Below, piece by piece: positions 26,476 to 35,103 of a DNA stretch of 64,000 nt. The notes beneath the pieces are model-generated. The model did no database searches. It worked only from the letters and a program-made list of their open reading frames with translations, and had not been told where the DNA came from. The position numbers and the translations under genes were made by a program. The stretch comes from Cryobacterium algoricola. Lineage in GTDB: Bacteria > Actinomycetota > Actinomycetes > Actinomycetales > Microbacteriaceae. The first letter of the stretch is position 1. Each line of letters opens with the position of its first letter. The stretch spans positions 946,145 through 1,010,144 of the forward strand of contig NZ_SOFG01000011.1 of NCBI RefSeq assembly GCF_004402485.1, given 5' to 3'.

Positions 26476-27009
26476 ATGAATATTCCCCCGGACACCAAGG
26501 ACTGGACCTGGGTGCTCGAGCGCCCCTGCCCCGAGTGCGGTTTCGTCGCCGCCGACGTCGTCTTCGCGGAGATCCCGCGGTTGATCCGGGAGAACGCCGC
26601 GGCCTGGCGCCCCGTGCTCGAGCGAGCCGATGTCGCGGTGCGGCCGGACGAGCACACCTGGTCCGCCCTGGAGTACGCGGCCCACGTCCGCGACGTGTTC
26701 CGCATCTTCACCGTCCGGCTCGCTCTGATGCGCACGGAGGACGACCCGCTGTTCCCGAACTGGGACCAGGATGCGACCGCGGTGGCGGAACGGTATGGCG
26801 AGCAGGCCCCCGACCGGGTCGCCGTGGAACTGGCGGAGGCCGCGGAAGCCGCTGCCGTCGCTTTCGCCGCGGTGCCGGTCGCCGACCTCGGCCGCGTGGG
26901 ACGGCGCAGCGACGGCGCCCGGTTCACAGTGACGACGATGGGACAGTATTTCGTGCACGACCCGGTGCATCACCTGCATGACGTCACCGAGGTGTCAGAG
27001 CACCACTAG
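26476..27009 (+). CDS. DinB-family protein
   Basis: This 177-residue protein has CPECGF near residues 17-22 followed by a four-helix DinB-like arrangement (HTWSALEYAAHVRDVFRIF and GQYFVHDPVHHLHDV). The three His spaced across the bundle (HV, HDPVHH, HD) can form the metal site of the DinB/YfiT superfamily, which includes thiol-dependent S-transferases using mycothiol or bacillithiol. The specific substrate is unknown. It is divergent from the DUF4383 gene and monocistronic. Confidence 0.75.
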   Translation: MNIPPDTKDWTWVLERPCPECGFVAADVVFAEIPRLIRENAAAWRPVLERADVAVRPDEHTWSALEYAAHVRDVFRIFTVRLALMRTEDDPLFPNWDQDATAVAERYGEQAPDRVAVELAEAAEAAAVAFAAVPVADLGRVGRRSDGARFTVTTMGQYFVHDPVHHLHDVTEVSEHH

Positions 27010-27081
27010 GGTCGCTGCCGCCGGTTCTGAGGCGGGCGGCGCGGGGTGACGGGCTGATGCACCGGGCGGTTCAGACCGCCG

Positions 27082-27348
27082 TTATGCGGTGTGCCGCCGG
27101 TTGACGACGGCACCGTAGATCAGCAGCACGATGATCGATCCGGCGATGGCGAGCAGCCAGCTGGAGAGCTGGAAGAAATCGCCGATCCCGACGCCGAAGA
27201 GGAGCGACCCGAGCCAGCCGCCGAGGATCGCGCCCACCACTCCGAGGAGCAGCGTCACGAACCACCCGCCGCCCTGGGTTCCCGGCAGGATGGCTTTGGC
27301 AATCGCTCCGGCGATCAGCCCGAGAAGTAGAAATCCGATGAAACTCAT
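27082..27348 (-). CDS. GlsB/YeaQ/YmgE-family stress membrane protein
   Basis: This 88-residue protein with three hydrophobic helices begins MSFIGFLLLGLIAGAIAKAI and contains PGTQGGGWFVTLLLGVVGAI and GGWLGSLL, the glycine-rich pattern of the GlsB/YeaQ/YmgE transglycosylase-associated family. It is linked to general stress in several bacteria; the molecular role is unknown. ATG 27348 is chosen for the family N-terminus; upstream GAAAGGACG is a plausible binding site. The 286-base gap upstream of it (27349-27634) contains no other convincing gene or structure. Confidence 0.85.
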   Translation of the reverse strand: MSFIGFLLLGLIAGAIAKAILPGTQGGGWFVTLLLGVVGAILGGWLGSLLFGVGIGDFFQLSSWLLAIAGSIIVLLIYGAVVNRRHTA

Positions 27349-27634
27349 GTCAAGCGTCCTTTCGTTCACGAGCAGGGATTCGTTCGGTGTGTCAGTGCGC
27401 TTCCGCCCACTCAGACGGGAGCAGGTCAACCTCCTTCTCCGTTCTTCGTCGAACAGTGTGCCACCATCCGCCCGTTTGGTCGCGGGCTCGGGGTCCGGAT
27501 GCAACCCTTTTCCGGAATATGCCGTGGGTTACGATTGCCCTGCGCCCTGCAACTGATCACCCCCGGTCTCAGCGACTGCAGTGGCACCCCCGTTCTCGCG
27601 GCGGACGCCCCGGCGCACATCGACGGAGGCCCTC

Positions 27635-29095
27635 TTGTCCGACAGAAAACTGCCCGTGGTCATCCAGGGCGGCATGGGCATGGCCGTGTCCTCCTGGCGG
27701 CTCGCCAACGCGGTAGCCCGCACCGGCCAGCTCGGCGTCGTCTCCGGCGTCGCCCTCGACTCCGTGCTCACGCGCAGGCTGCAGGACGGCGACGTCGGCG
27801 GCCACATCCGCCGTGCGCTCGCCGCGTTCCCGGTTCCCGCCCTCGTCGGACCCGTGCTCGAGCGGTACTTCCAGGCGGAGGGGCGAGCCGCGGGCGAGCC
27901 GTACCTTCCCGTGCCCAAGCTCTCCCTGACGCCCACCCGCGAGCAGCAGGAGCTCAGCGTGCTCGGCAACTTCACCGAGGTCTGGCTGGCCAAGGAGGGC
28001 CATGCCGGGATCGTCGGGATCAACTACATGGAGAAGGTGCAGATGGCGACCCCGCCGGCAGCACTCGGCGCCATGCTCGCCGGGGTCGACTACGTGCTGA
28101 TGGGCGCCGGCATCCCGCGCCAGATCCCGCACCTCCTCGACGAACTCACCGCCGGCAGGGTCGGCACGATCGACATCGACGTGCACGGCGCCGAAGCGGA
28201 TGCCGTGCACACCGTGAGCGTGGATCCCGTCGACGTCCTCGGGCTGACACCGGAGACCCTCCCGCCCCTGCACCGCCCGTTCTTCGTCGCCATCGTCTCG
28301 GCGCACGTGCTCGCGTTCTACCTGGCGCGTGATGCGGACATCCGCCCGGACGGGTTCATCATCGAGGGTCCGACGGCCGGCGGGCACAATGCGCCCCCGC
28401 GCGGCCGGCTCACGCTCGACGATGACGACCAGCCGATCTACGGCCCGCGCGACGACGCGAACATCGTCAAGATCGCCGAACTCGGCCTGCCGTTCTGGCT
28501 CGCCGGCGGCTACGGCCAGCCGGAACGCCTGGCCGTCGCGCTCGCCGCCGGCGCGCAGGGTGTGCAGGTCGGCACCCTGTTCGCGCTCAGCCAGGAGTCC
28601 GGCCTCGCGCCCGAGCTGCGCGACCAGGTGCTCGGCCGCCTCGACGCGACGGAGCTCTCGATCCGCACGGACGCCGCGGCCTCCCCGACCGGATTCCCGT
28701 TCAAGGTCGCGCAACTGCCCGGCACGCTCTCCGAACCGGCGGTCTACGCCGACCGGGTGCGCCTCTGCGACCTCAGCTACCTGCGCGAGCCCTATACCAA
28801 GAAGGACGGCACGGTCGGGTTCCGCTGCCCGAGCGAACCCGTGCACATGTACGTGCGCAAGGGCGGCACAGCCGAGGACGCCACCGGCCGCGCCTGCCTC
28901 TGCAACGCCCTCACCGCGACCGTCGGCCTCGGCCAGACCCGTAAGACCGGCTATGTCGAGGTGCCGCTGCTGACGCTCGGCAACGACATCGACGGCGCCG
29001 CCGTGCTCCTCGCGGCGCACCCCGAAGGGTGGAGCGCCGCTGACGCCGTCGGCTGGCTGCTTCGCGACGCCGCGGTCTCCCCGACCGCCCCCTGA
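27635..29095 (+). CDS. Nitronate monooxygenase-like FMN enzyme (NPD family)
   Basis: This protein of about 486 residues belongs to the 2-nitropropane dioxygenase/nitronate monooxygenase TIM-barrel family. Segments include VVIQGGMGMAVSSWRLANAV at the N-terminus, GPTAGGHNAPP (phosphate/FMN loop) in the middle and GGYGQPERLAVALAAGAQGV. A C-terminal region with CLCNALTATVGLG is longer than in classic enzymes of about 350 residues and resembles the PfaD-like subgroup. TTG 27635 with GGAGG at 27625-27629 is preferred; ATG 27581 would add 18 residues with no ribosome site. The substrate is not determined. Confidence 0.8.
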   Translation: MSDRKLPVVIQGGMGMAVSSWRLANAVARTGQLGVVSGVALDSVLTRRLQDGDVGGHIRRALAAFPVPALVGPVLERYFQAEGRAAGEPYLPVPKLSLTPTREQQELSVLGNFTEVWLAKEGHAGIVGINYMEKVQMATPPAALGAMLAGVDYVLMGAGIPRQIPHLLDELTAGRVGTIDIDVHGAEADAVHTVSVDPVDVLGLTPETLPPLHRPFFVAIVSAHVLAFYLARDADIRPDGFIIEGPTAGGHNAPPRGRLTLDDDDQPIYGPRDDANIVKIAELGLPFWLAGGYGQPERLAVALAAGAQGVQVGTLFALSQESGLAPELRDQVLGRLDATELSIRTDAAASPTGFPFKVAQLPGTLSEPAVYADRVRLCDLSYLREPYTKKDGTVGFRCPSEPVHMYVRKGGTAEDATGRACLCNALTATVGLGQTRKTGYVEVPLLTLGNDIDGAAVLLAAHPEGWSAADAVGWLLRDAAVSPTAP

Positions 29096-29100
29096 CCCCT

Positions 29101-29152
29101 ACCTTTCCGGTCGAGAGTGCCCGCTACACCGGTCACTCTCGACCGGAAAGGT
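29101..29152. terminator. Bidirectional terminator between convergent genes
   Basis: A perfect 19-base inverted repeat (ACCTTTCCGGTCGAGAGTG at 29101-29119 with 29134-29152) around a 14-base loop sits exactly between two convergent genes, whose stops lie at 29095 and 29160. Its place and symmetry fit a terminator used in both directions, although T runs are short. Confidence 0.75.
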
Positions 29153-29157
29153 GACTC

Positions 29158-30057
29158 TCAGGCGGCTGGGGTGACGGTGAACTCCGCCGTCATGGTGTGG
29201 CTCGCACCGGGGTCGAGCGTGATCGCGTCCGCGCCCACGTTGCAGGTCTCGACGCAGACCATGCCCGTCCATTCCTGGGATCCGAAGTCCGCCATCGCGG
29301 CGGCCTTGTCGATCCACGGGTTCCAGACGACCGTGCTGTCCGAGCCGGTCTTCGTGACCGCGATGCGGCGGGTTCCGTCGTCGATCGTCGTCGTGGCCGT
29401 CGTGCCGGAGTAGACCCGGTCCGTCTCGGCCGTGAAGGACACGGGTTCCGGAGAACCGGGTGTGGGCGTTGCGCCCCCGACCTTGTCGAGGAACGGAACG
29501 CCCTCGAGGCCCGCGACGGTCGTGCGGTGGATGTCGTCGATCGCGAAGTAGCTGTGCAGCGCCTCCTCGACGGTCACGGCCATCGTGTCCCGGTTGATCA
29601 CGGTGAGCTCGAGGCGCAGCGTCGCACCGACGGTCACCGTGTAGCGGGCCTCGAACGGATGCGGCCACGCCGACGCGCGCGTCGCCGGCGAGTCCGTGAG
29701 GTGGAACGTCAGGACGACATCGTCACCGACCTCTGCCGCACCGGACAGCTGCCACTCGGTCACGCGGGCGAACCCGTGGGCCGGCGCTGTCGCATCCGCT
29801 GCGTTCGGACCGAACCAGGGGAAGCAGATCGGGATGCCGCCCCGGATGGCGGTGCCCGGGGTGAAGCGGCTCCCCGCGCTCATCCAGAGCACGGGGGCAC
29901 CGCCGGCGGGAACCCACGAGGCAACGTGCGCGCCGTGCAGGTACACCTCGGCCGAGCCGGCGCGGCCGGTGACCCGGACGATGGGAAGCCCACCGACACC
30001 GGGTGCGAGGTGGACAGATGCAGGCAGGACGGGAAGCGCTGTGGGAACGGTTGACAT
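29158..30057 (-). CDS. D-hexose-6-phosphate mutarotase (YeaD-like aldose epimerase)
   Basis: This 299-residue protein of the aldose-1-epimerase superfamily interconverts anomers of hexose 6-phosphates. Visible segments: VYLHGAHVASWVP (active-site region), GTAIRGGIPICFPWFGPN (the RGG-P-ICFPWFG signature), AHGFARVTEW with the catalytic His, and VCVETCNV with the catalytic Glu. Start ATG 30057 has GGAGG seven bases upstream. It is transcribed toward the nitronate monooxygenase-like gene and is monocistronic. Confidence 0.88.
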   Translation of the reverse strand: MSTVPTALPVLPASVHLAPGVGGLPIVRVTGRAGSAEVYLHGAHVASWVPAGGAPVLWMSAGSRFTPGTAIRGGIPICFPWFGPNAADATAPAHGFARVTEWQLSGAAEVGDDVVLTFHLTDSPATRASAWPHPFEARYTVTVGATLRLELTVINRDTMAVTVEEALHSYFAIDDIHRTTVAGLEGVPFLDKVGGATPTPGSPEPVSFTAETDRVYSGTTATTTIDDGTRRIAVTKTGSDSTVVWNPWIDKAAAMADFGSQEWTGMVCVETCNVGADAITLDPGASHTMTAEFTVTPAA

Positions 30058-30269
30058 GGGAAACCTCCAGGGTTCACTCTCCATTTTCCCACGGAGTCTT
30101 TCCCACGGAGTCAGTCTCTCGCTGCGGGGACCGGGCAGGAGTACTGTCTGCACTAAGGACTGGGCCCTGAGCTACGGCAAAACTGAGCGGCGGCTAGCTC
30201 CGGCGCGCCAGTGCCGACGGGGAGCATGGACTCCTCCTCCGACCCGCACCCCAGTCGAGAGGACACCCG

Positions 30270-31328
30270 ATGAGTCACGTCGAAACAGCGAGCAGACCGA
30301 ATCCTGGCGCGTCCTCCCCGCGCACGGATGCCGCGATCGAGGCTGTCGAGATCACCAAGCACTTCGGCAGCACCCAGGCCCTGCACGGTGTGACCTTCAC
30401 CGTCCCCCGCGGCAGCGTGTTCGGCGTGATCGGTCCCAATGGCGCCGGCAAGACCACGACCATGCGCGCGCTGCTCGACATCATCCGGCCGAGTTCCGGC
30501 CATGCGACCGTGCTCGGCACCGACTCCCGCAACGCCGGCCCCGAGCTGCGCCGTCGGATCGGCTTCCTGCCCGGAGAACTCATCCTCGAGGGCCGCATCA
30601 CCGGACGGAAGCTCCTGCAGCACTATGCCGACATCTCCGGGCCGGTCCGCACCGGGCACATCGACGAACTGGCGGAACGTTTCCACCTCGACCTCGGTCA
30701 GCCCGTGCGCAAACTCTCCCGCGGCAACAAGCAGAAGCTCGGCATCGTGCAGGCGTTCATGCACGAGCCGGAACTTCTTGTGCTCGACGAGCCGACGAGC
30801 GGGCTCGACCCGCTGATGCAGCAGGAGTTCCTGCTCCTCGTCAAGGAGGCCCGCGACGCCGGCCAGACCGTATTCCTGTCCTCGCATGTCATCAGCGAGA
30901 TCCAGCAGGCCGCCGACGAGGTCGCGATCCTGCGCGACGGGCGCATCATCACCGTCGCGAGCGTCGAGGCCCTGCGCCAGACGGCCGTGCGGCACCTGCG
31001 GATGACGGCCACCGGCATCCGCCCCGCCGACCTCGCCGAGCGCCTCGGCGGGCTCGACGGCATGGCCGGGCTCGTCTGCACGGCCGTCACGAGCCAGACC
31101 GGAGCGGCGGCCACCGAGGCGACCGCGACCCTCGAGGGTGCGATCCAGCCCTTCATCCAGGCCGTATCCACGCTCAGCCTCACCGACCTCGTGCTCGAGG
31201 AACCCGACCTCGAGGAATCCGTGCTCGCGCTCTACACCGCCCCGGGGGAATCCGCCGAGTCGCATCGGGCCGCCCGGGCGACCAGGAAGGTCCGCGGGAC
31301 CCGCGCCGAACGGAAGGAATCGAAATGA
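30270..31328 (+). CDS. ABC exporter ATP-binding protein
   Basis: This 352-residue ATPase has Walker A GPNGAGKTTTM (about residue 54), signature LSRGNKQKLGIVQAF, Walker B LLVLDEPTSGLDP and switch His SSHV. Homologues of this DrrA/CcmA type are about 300 residues; a C-terminal extension of about 60 residues follows, ending in a basic tail. A 28-residue leader precedes the domain. It overlaps the permease gene by ATGA, so they form a two-gene exporter with a likely drug, lipid or peptide cargo. Confidence 0.88.
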   Translation: MSHVETASRPNPGASSPRTDAAIEAVEITKHFGSTQALHGVTFTVPRGSVFGVIGPNGAGKTTTMRALLDIIRPSSGHATVLGTDSRNAGPELRRRIGFLPGELILEGRITGRKLLQHYADISGPVRTGHIDELAERFHLDLGQPVRKLSRGNKQKLGIVQAFMHEPELLVLDEPTSGLDPLMQQEFLLLVKEARDAGQTVFLSSHVISEIQQAADEVAILRDGRIITVASVEALRQTAVRHLRMTATGIRPADLAERLGGLDGMAGLVCTAVTSQTGAAATEATATLEGAIQPFIQAVSTLSLTDLVLEEPDLEESVLALYTAPGESAESHRAARATRKVRGTRAERKESK

Positions 31329-32152
31329 CCGCGTCCACGGCAACGGATGTCCGACGCGCGCCCCTGCCGATCTTCGGCAAGGCCTTCGCCGACGGCCGGC
31401 GCGCCATGCTCGGCTGGGGAATCGGCATCGCGGCGGCGATCTTCCTCTACCTGCCGCTCTACCCGAGCATGATCGGGACCTCCGAGATGCAGAAGCTCAT
31501 CGACTCGCTGCCGAGGGCCCTGATCCGCACCCTCAACTACGACCAGATCAGCACCGGTGCCGGCTACACCCAGGCCACGGTCTTCGGCCTGATCGGGTTC
31601 CTGCTGATCGGCATCGCCTCGATCGGCTGGGGCGCGGCCATGCTCGGCGGCGACGAGGAGTCCGGCCAGCTCGAGCTCACCCTCGCCCACGGCGTCACCC
31701 GCGTGCAGGTCGTGGTGGAACGGTTCGCGGCCCTCGTGCTGAAGATCCTGTTGATCACCGCCCTGATGTTCGTGCTGATCGCACTTCTCAACGGCCCGAG
31801 CCAGCTCGGCATCGACGTCGGATACCTGGCCCAGACCTGCCTGCTCTTCGCGGGCCTCGTGTTGCTCTGCGGCAGCGTCGCGATGCTCGGCGGTGCCCTC
31901 ACCGGCCGCAGGGTGTGGGGCATCGGCGCCGGCGCCTTCGTGGCGGTCGTCGGCTACGTATTCAACGCCCTCGGCAACCAGAGTGCCGACCTCGAGTGGT
32001 TGCACGGGCTCTCGCCCTACTACTGGGCCTTCGGAAACTACCCGATGACGAACGGCGGAACGCCGATCGCCTTCGTCGCGTTCTACGGCGGCTCGCTGCT
32101 CGTCGCGGCCGCGACGGCGCTCGTGCTGCGCCAGCGCGACATCGGCGTCTGA
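31325..32152 (+). CDS. ABC exporter permease
   Basis: This 275-residue membrane protein has about six helices (GWGIGIAAAIFLYLPLYPSM, FGLIGFLLIGIASIGWG, VLKILLITALMFVLIALL, LLFAGLVLLCGSVAML, GAFVAVVGYVFNAL and a last one near VAFYGGSLLVAAATALVL). The GGDEESGQLELTLAHGVTR loop is typical of ABC-2 type permeases of the NatB/DrrB-like class. It is the partner of the ATPase upstream. A palindromic repeat lies 20 bases after its stop. Confidence 0.85.
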   Translation: MTASTATDVRRAPLPIFGKAFADGRRAMLGWGIGIAAAIFLYLPLYPSMIGTSEMQKLIDSLPRALIRTLNYDQISTGAGYTQATVFGLIGFLLIGIASIGWGAAMLGGDEESGQLELTLAHGVTRVQVVVERFAALVLKILLITALMFVLIALLNGPSQLGIDVGYLAQTCLLFAGLVLLCGSVAMLGGALTGRRVWGIGAGAFVAVVGYVFNALGNQSADLEWLHGLSPYYWAFGNYPMTNGGTPIAFVAFYGGSLLVAAATALVLRQRDIGV

Positions 32153-32170
32153 GCGCGTGCGCCGTCGGCG

Positions 32171-32257
32171 ACGTAAAGTCGGAGAATTTCGCGACACGCC
32201 GTGATGCCGGGCGGCGGATGCTGCGAGTCGCGAAAATCTCCGACGTCACGCATCCGC
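32171..32257. repeat. Palindromic element B, copy 1
   Basis: Arms GTCGGAGAATTTCGCGAC (32178-32195) and GTCGCGAAAATCTCCGAC (32227-32244) are inverted with one mismatch in 18. An outer GCGGATG (32214-32220) / CATCCGC (32251-32257) pair encloses the right arm. Two more related copies occur at 34221-34304 and 54143-54186. Confidence 0.75.
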
Positions 32258-32351
32258 TCGCCCGGTTCGCGACATGTTCGCGCCGAGCCGCAGTGTCGGC
32301 ACGGTAGCGTGAAGGTCCAGCAGGTCCAGCAGGTTCAGCAAAGGAGCGCTC

Positions 32352-33239
32352 ATGAAGGTCGTCGTCACCGGTGCCAACGGAAAAGTCGGTCGGGCCGCCG
32401 TGCAGGCGCTGCTCGCCGCCGGACACGACGTGACGGGGGTCGATCTCGCCCGCCCGGTCTTCGAGCGGGCGGTGGAGGGCGCGGCGCGCTACATGATGGC
32501 CGACCTGACCGATGCCGGCGAGGCCTTCGCCGTGATCCGCGGCGCAGACGCCGTCGTGCACACCGCGGCGATCCCGGACCCGACAGCGAACCCCGCCCAC
32601 GTGGTATTCCGCACCAACCTGATGGCGACCTTCAACGTGCTCGAGGCCGCCGTGCGTTTCGGCGTGCCGCGCTTCGTCAACATCTCGAGCGAGACCGTTC
32701 CCGGCTTCTTCTTCCCGGAGCGGGACTTCCTGCCCGACTACGCCCCCGTCGACGAACAGCACCCGATCCACCCGCAGGACCCCTATGCGCTCACCAAGCA
32801 CTTCGGCGAACAGCTGATGGACGCGGCCGTCGCGCGTTCCGACATCCGCTGCATCTCGCTGCGGCCGAGCTGGGTGCAGAACGAGGACAACTACGAGCAG
32901 AACCTCGGCCCGCAGGTGCGCGATGCCGCGGTGCTGAGCCCGAATCTCTGGAGCTACATCGACGCCTACGACCTCGCCGACGCGATCGTGCTCGCCGTGG
33001 AGTCCGAGTTGCCCGGCCATGAGGTGTTCTACATCGCCTCGCCGGACAACGTCGGCGGGCGCGACTTCGCCGAGATCCTGCACACGTACTACGGCGACAG
33101 GATCGAGCTGCGCCCGCTGGCCAGAACGGATGCCTCCGGCATCTCGAGCGCGAAGGCTCAGCGCCTGCTCGGCTGGGTTCCGAAGCGGTCCTGGCGGGAC
33201 TACCTCGGCGCCGACGGCACGGCGCTGGTGCGCTCGTGA
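32352..33239 (+). CDS. NAD-dependent epimerase/dehydratase
   Basis: This 295-residue extended short-chain dehydrogenase binds NAD through TGANGKVGRAAVQALLAAGH at the N-terminus. The catalytic triad is visible as Ser in VNISSETVPG and Tyr-Lys in DPYALTKHFGEQ (YxxxK). Asp in DLTDAGEAF and the RLLGWVPK C-terminal stretch match sugar-nucleotide epimerase relatives. AAGGAGC stands seven bases before ATG 32352. The substrate is unknown; it stands alone between the exporter and glpX. Confidence 0.85.
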   Translation: MKVVVTGANGKVGRAAVQALLAAGHDVTGVDLARPVFERAVEGAARYMMADLTDAGEAFAVIRGADAVVHTAAIPDPTANPAHVVFRTNLMATFNVLEAAVRFGVPRFVNISSETVPGFFFPERDFLPDYAPVDEQHPIHPQDPYALTKHFGEQLMDAAVARSDIRCISLRPSWVQNEDNYEQNLGPQVRDAAVLSPNLWSYIDAYDLADAIVLAVESELPGHEVFYIASPDNVGGRDFAEILHTYYGDRIELRPLARTDASGISSAKAQRLLGWVPKRSWRDYLGADGTALVRS

Positions 33240-33371
33240 CCTGCGTTCGTAACACGGAAGGGTTAGGCTGACGCCATTCCAGTCTCCGGTACACCCGTTC
33301 CCGTTCGTCCCACCTCCGAGCCGGAAAGTGAGCCCACCGGCATCCCCGGCGACTCAGGTTCCGGCGCCGTC

Positions 33372-34214
33372 GTGCTCGGCGCGCACTCCTATCCCGCCGG
33401 CCTCGTCGCCCGCGTGCGTGAGGCGACGGATGCCGCGGCCGCGGCCTGCCTGCCGTGGCTCGGCCTCGGCGACAAGATCGCCATCGACGACGCCGCTGTC
33501 ACGGCCATGCGGGCCGTGCTCGCGGACGCCCCGTTCTCCGGCACCGTCGTGATCGGCGAGGGCGAGAAGGACGCGGCCCCGATGCTCGCCAACGGTGAGG
33601 CGCTCGGCCAGGGCGTCGCGCCGCTCTGCGACGTCGCCGTGGACCCGCTCGACGGCACCCGCCTCGCGGCCGCCGGTCTCCCCGGTTCGATCTGCGTGAT
33701 CGCCCTCGCCCCGCGCGGCACCATGTTCGATCCGGTCGATGTCTTCTACATGGACAAGCTCATCTGCGGCGCGGCCGGCCGGGGCGTTGTCGACATCCGC
33801 CGCCCGATCGCCGAGAACCTGGCCCGACTCGCCGCCGTCACCGGGGCGGCCGTGACCGATCTCGTGGTCGTCGTGCTCGACAAGCCCCGCCACACCACGC
33901 TCATCGCCGAGATCCGGGCCACCGGCGCCGAGCTCCGTCTCGTCGGCGAGGGCGATATCGTCGCCGCCGTCACGGCAGCGACCTCGGGGACCGACGTCGA
34001 CGTCGTCGTCGGTGTCGGCGGGACACCGGAGGGCATCATCGCGGCCTGCGCGGTGCGGGCACTCGGCGGGTTCATGCAGGGCCGCCTCGCACCGCAGACT
34101 CCCGAGCAGCACGCCGCGGCGATCGCGGCCGGGCACGACCTCGACCGGGTCCTCGAACTCGACGACCTCGTCGCGAGCGAGGCGGTCCTGTTCGTCTCGA
34201 CAGCCGTCGGCTGA
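33372..34214 (+). CDS. glpX: Class II fructose-1,6-bisphosphatase (GlpX family)
   Basis: This 280-residue protein has the GlpX order of motifs: GDKIAIDDAAVTAMR, GEGEKDAAPML (metal-binding GEGE), DVAVDPLDGT (phosphatase DPxDGT), VGVGGTPEG and the C-terminal DLVASEAVLFVSTAVG. It dephosphorylates fructose 1,6-bisphosphate in gluconeogenesis. The length is shorter than the usual 320-335 residues. GTG 33372 is the only usual start and has no good ribosome site; in-frame codons from about 33267 lack ATG or GTG, so an ATT start at 33276 or an upstream error remains possible. Confidence 0.85.
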   Translation: MLGAHSYPAGLVARVREATDAAAAACLPWLGLGDKIAIDDAAVTAMRAVLADAPFSGTVVIGEGEKDAAPMLANGEALGQGVAPLCDVAVDPLDGTRLAAAGLPGSICVIALAPRGTMFDPVDVFYMDKLICGAAGRGVVDIRRPIAENLARLAAVTGAAVTDLVVVVLDKPRHTTLIAEIRATGAELRLVGEGDIVAAVTAATSGTDVDVVVGVGGTPEGIIAACAVRALGGFMQGRLAPQTPEQHAAAIAAGHDLDRVLELDDLVASEAVLFVSTAVG

Positions 34215-34220
34215 GCCGGC

Positions 34221-34304
34221 GCAAAGTCGGAGATTTTTGCGAAACGCCGCCGGTCCGGTCGGCGGATGCAGCGTGTCGCGGAAATCTCCGACATTACGTG
34301 ATCG
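34221..34304. repeat. Palindromic element B, copy 2
   Basis: Left arm GTCGGAGATTTTTGCGAA (34226-34243) and right arm GTCGCGGAAATCTCCGAC (34275-34292), with the same CGCCG...GGCGGATGC interior as copy 1. It begins seven bases after the glpX stop, between convergent genes. Confidence 0.75.
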
Positions 34305-34320
34305 CGGGGGCGCGGAAACG

Positions 34321-35103
34321 TTAGCCGCCCTCGGCACCGCCGTAGCGCTCCGTCCGGATCCGGGCGGGATCCCGGCCCGAGCGAACGAGGGCGTCCGCCA
34401 CGAACTCGACGAAGGGGGTCGCACCGCAGACATACGTCAGGGCGGTGCTGCCGAGGGGCTGAACACTCGCCGCGAGGCGGGTGAGGTCGAGGCGGCCGGG
34501 GGCGTGCGGCCATCCGCTCGGCGCACGCCGGGTGTACACCCAGTCGAGGTCGAACCGGGGAGAGACCCGGGCGAGCTCCTCGAGCTCGGCGCGGTAGTAC
34601 GCCATCTCCGGTGAACGCACCGAGTAGAGCAGACGGAACGGCGACGGGTTGGTGCCCGCCTCGTGGGCGCGGATCATGGCCATCAGCGGAACAACGCCGG
34701 AGCCGCCGGCGATGAGCTGCACCGGTGCGGGTTCCTCGTCGAGCCAGACGAACCAGCCGCCGATCGGTCCGCGGATCTCGAGCCGGTCGCCCACATCGAG
34801 GCCGCGCACGAGATACGGCGACACCTCGCCGTCGGTGAGTTCCTCCACGGTGATCTCGAGGATCCCCCCGGTCGCCGCCGAGGCGAGCGAGTACGAGCGC
34901 ACCGCCGTGTAGCCGTCCGGCGCGGTCAGGCGCACGTCGATGTGCTGCCCCGCGACGAGCGCGGGCAGCGCGGCGGCCTCGGGCAGCCGCATCCGGATCG
35001 TGCGTGCCGTCGGGGTCTCGGCGTAGGCCTCGACGACCAGGGCCTCGTGCCAGTCCGAGGCGTTCCACGTGGAACGGGCGGCGCTCGCCGGAAGGTCAGT
35101 CAC
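34321..35103 (-). CDS. Ferredoxin reductase-type FAD/NAD(P) oxidoreductase
   Basis: This 260-residue flavoprotein has the FAD-binding RSYSLASA (about residues 70-77), the nucleotide-binding GGSGVVPLMAMIR (about 133-145) and the C-terminal VCGATPFVEFVADAL. It passes electrons from NAD(P)H. The C-terminus lacks a 2Fe-2S domain. It overlaps the molybdopterin oxidoreductase gene by four bases, the usual arrangement in actinobacteria, so it is probably the electron donor or acceptor for that enzyme. Confidence 0.88.
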   Translation of the reverse strand: MTDLPASAARSTWNASDWHEALVVEAYAETPTARTIRMRLPEAAALPALVAGQHIDVRLTAPDGYTAVRSYSLASAATGGILEITVEELTDGEVSPYLVRGLDVGDRLEIRGPIGGWFVWLDEEPAPVQLIAGGSGVVPLMAMIRAHEAGTNPSPFRLLYSVRSPEMAYYRAELEELARVSPRFDLDWVYTRRAPSGWPHAPGRLDLTRLAASVQPLGSTALTYVCGATPFVEFVADALVRSGRDPARIRTERYGGAEGG

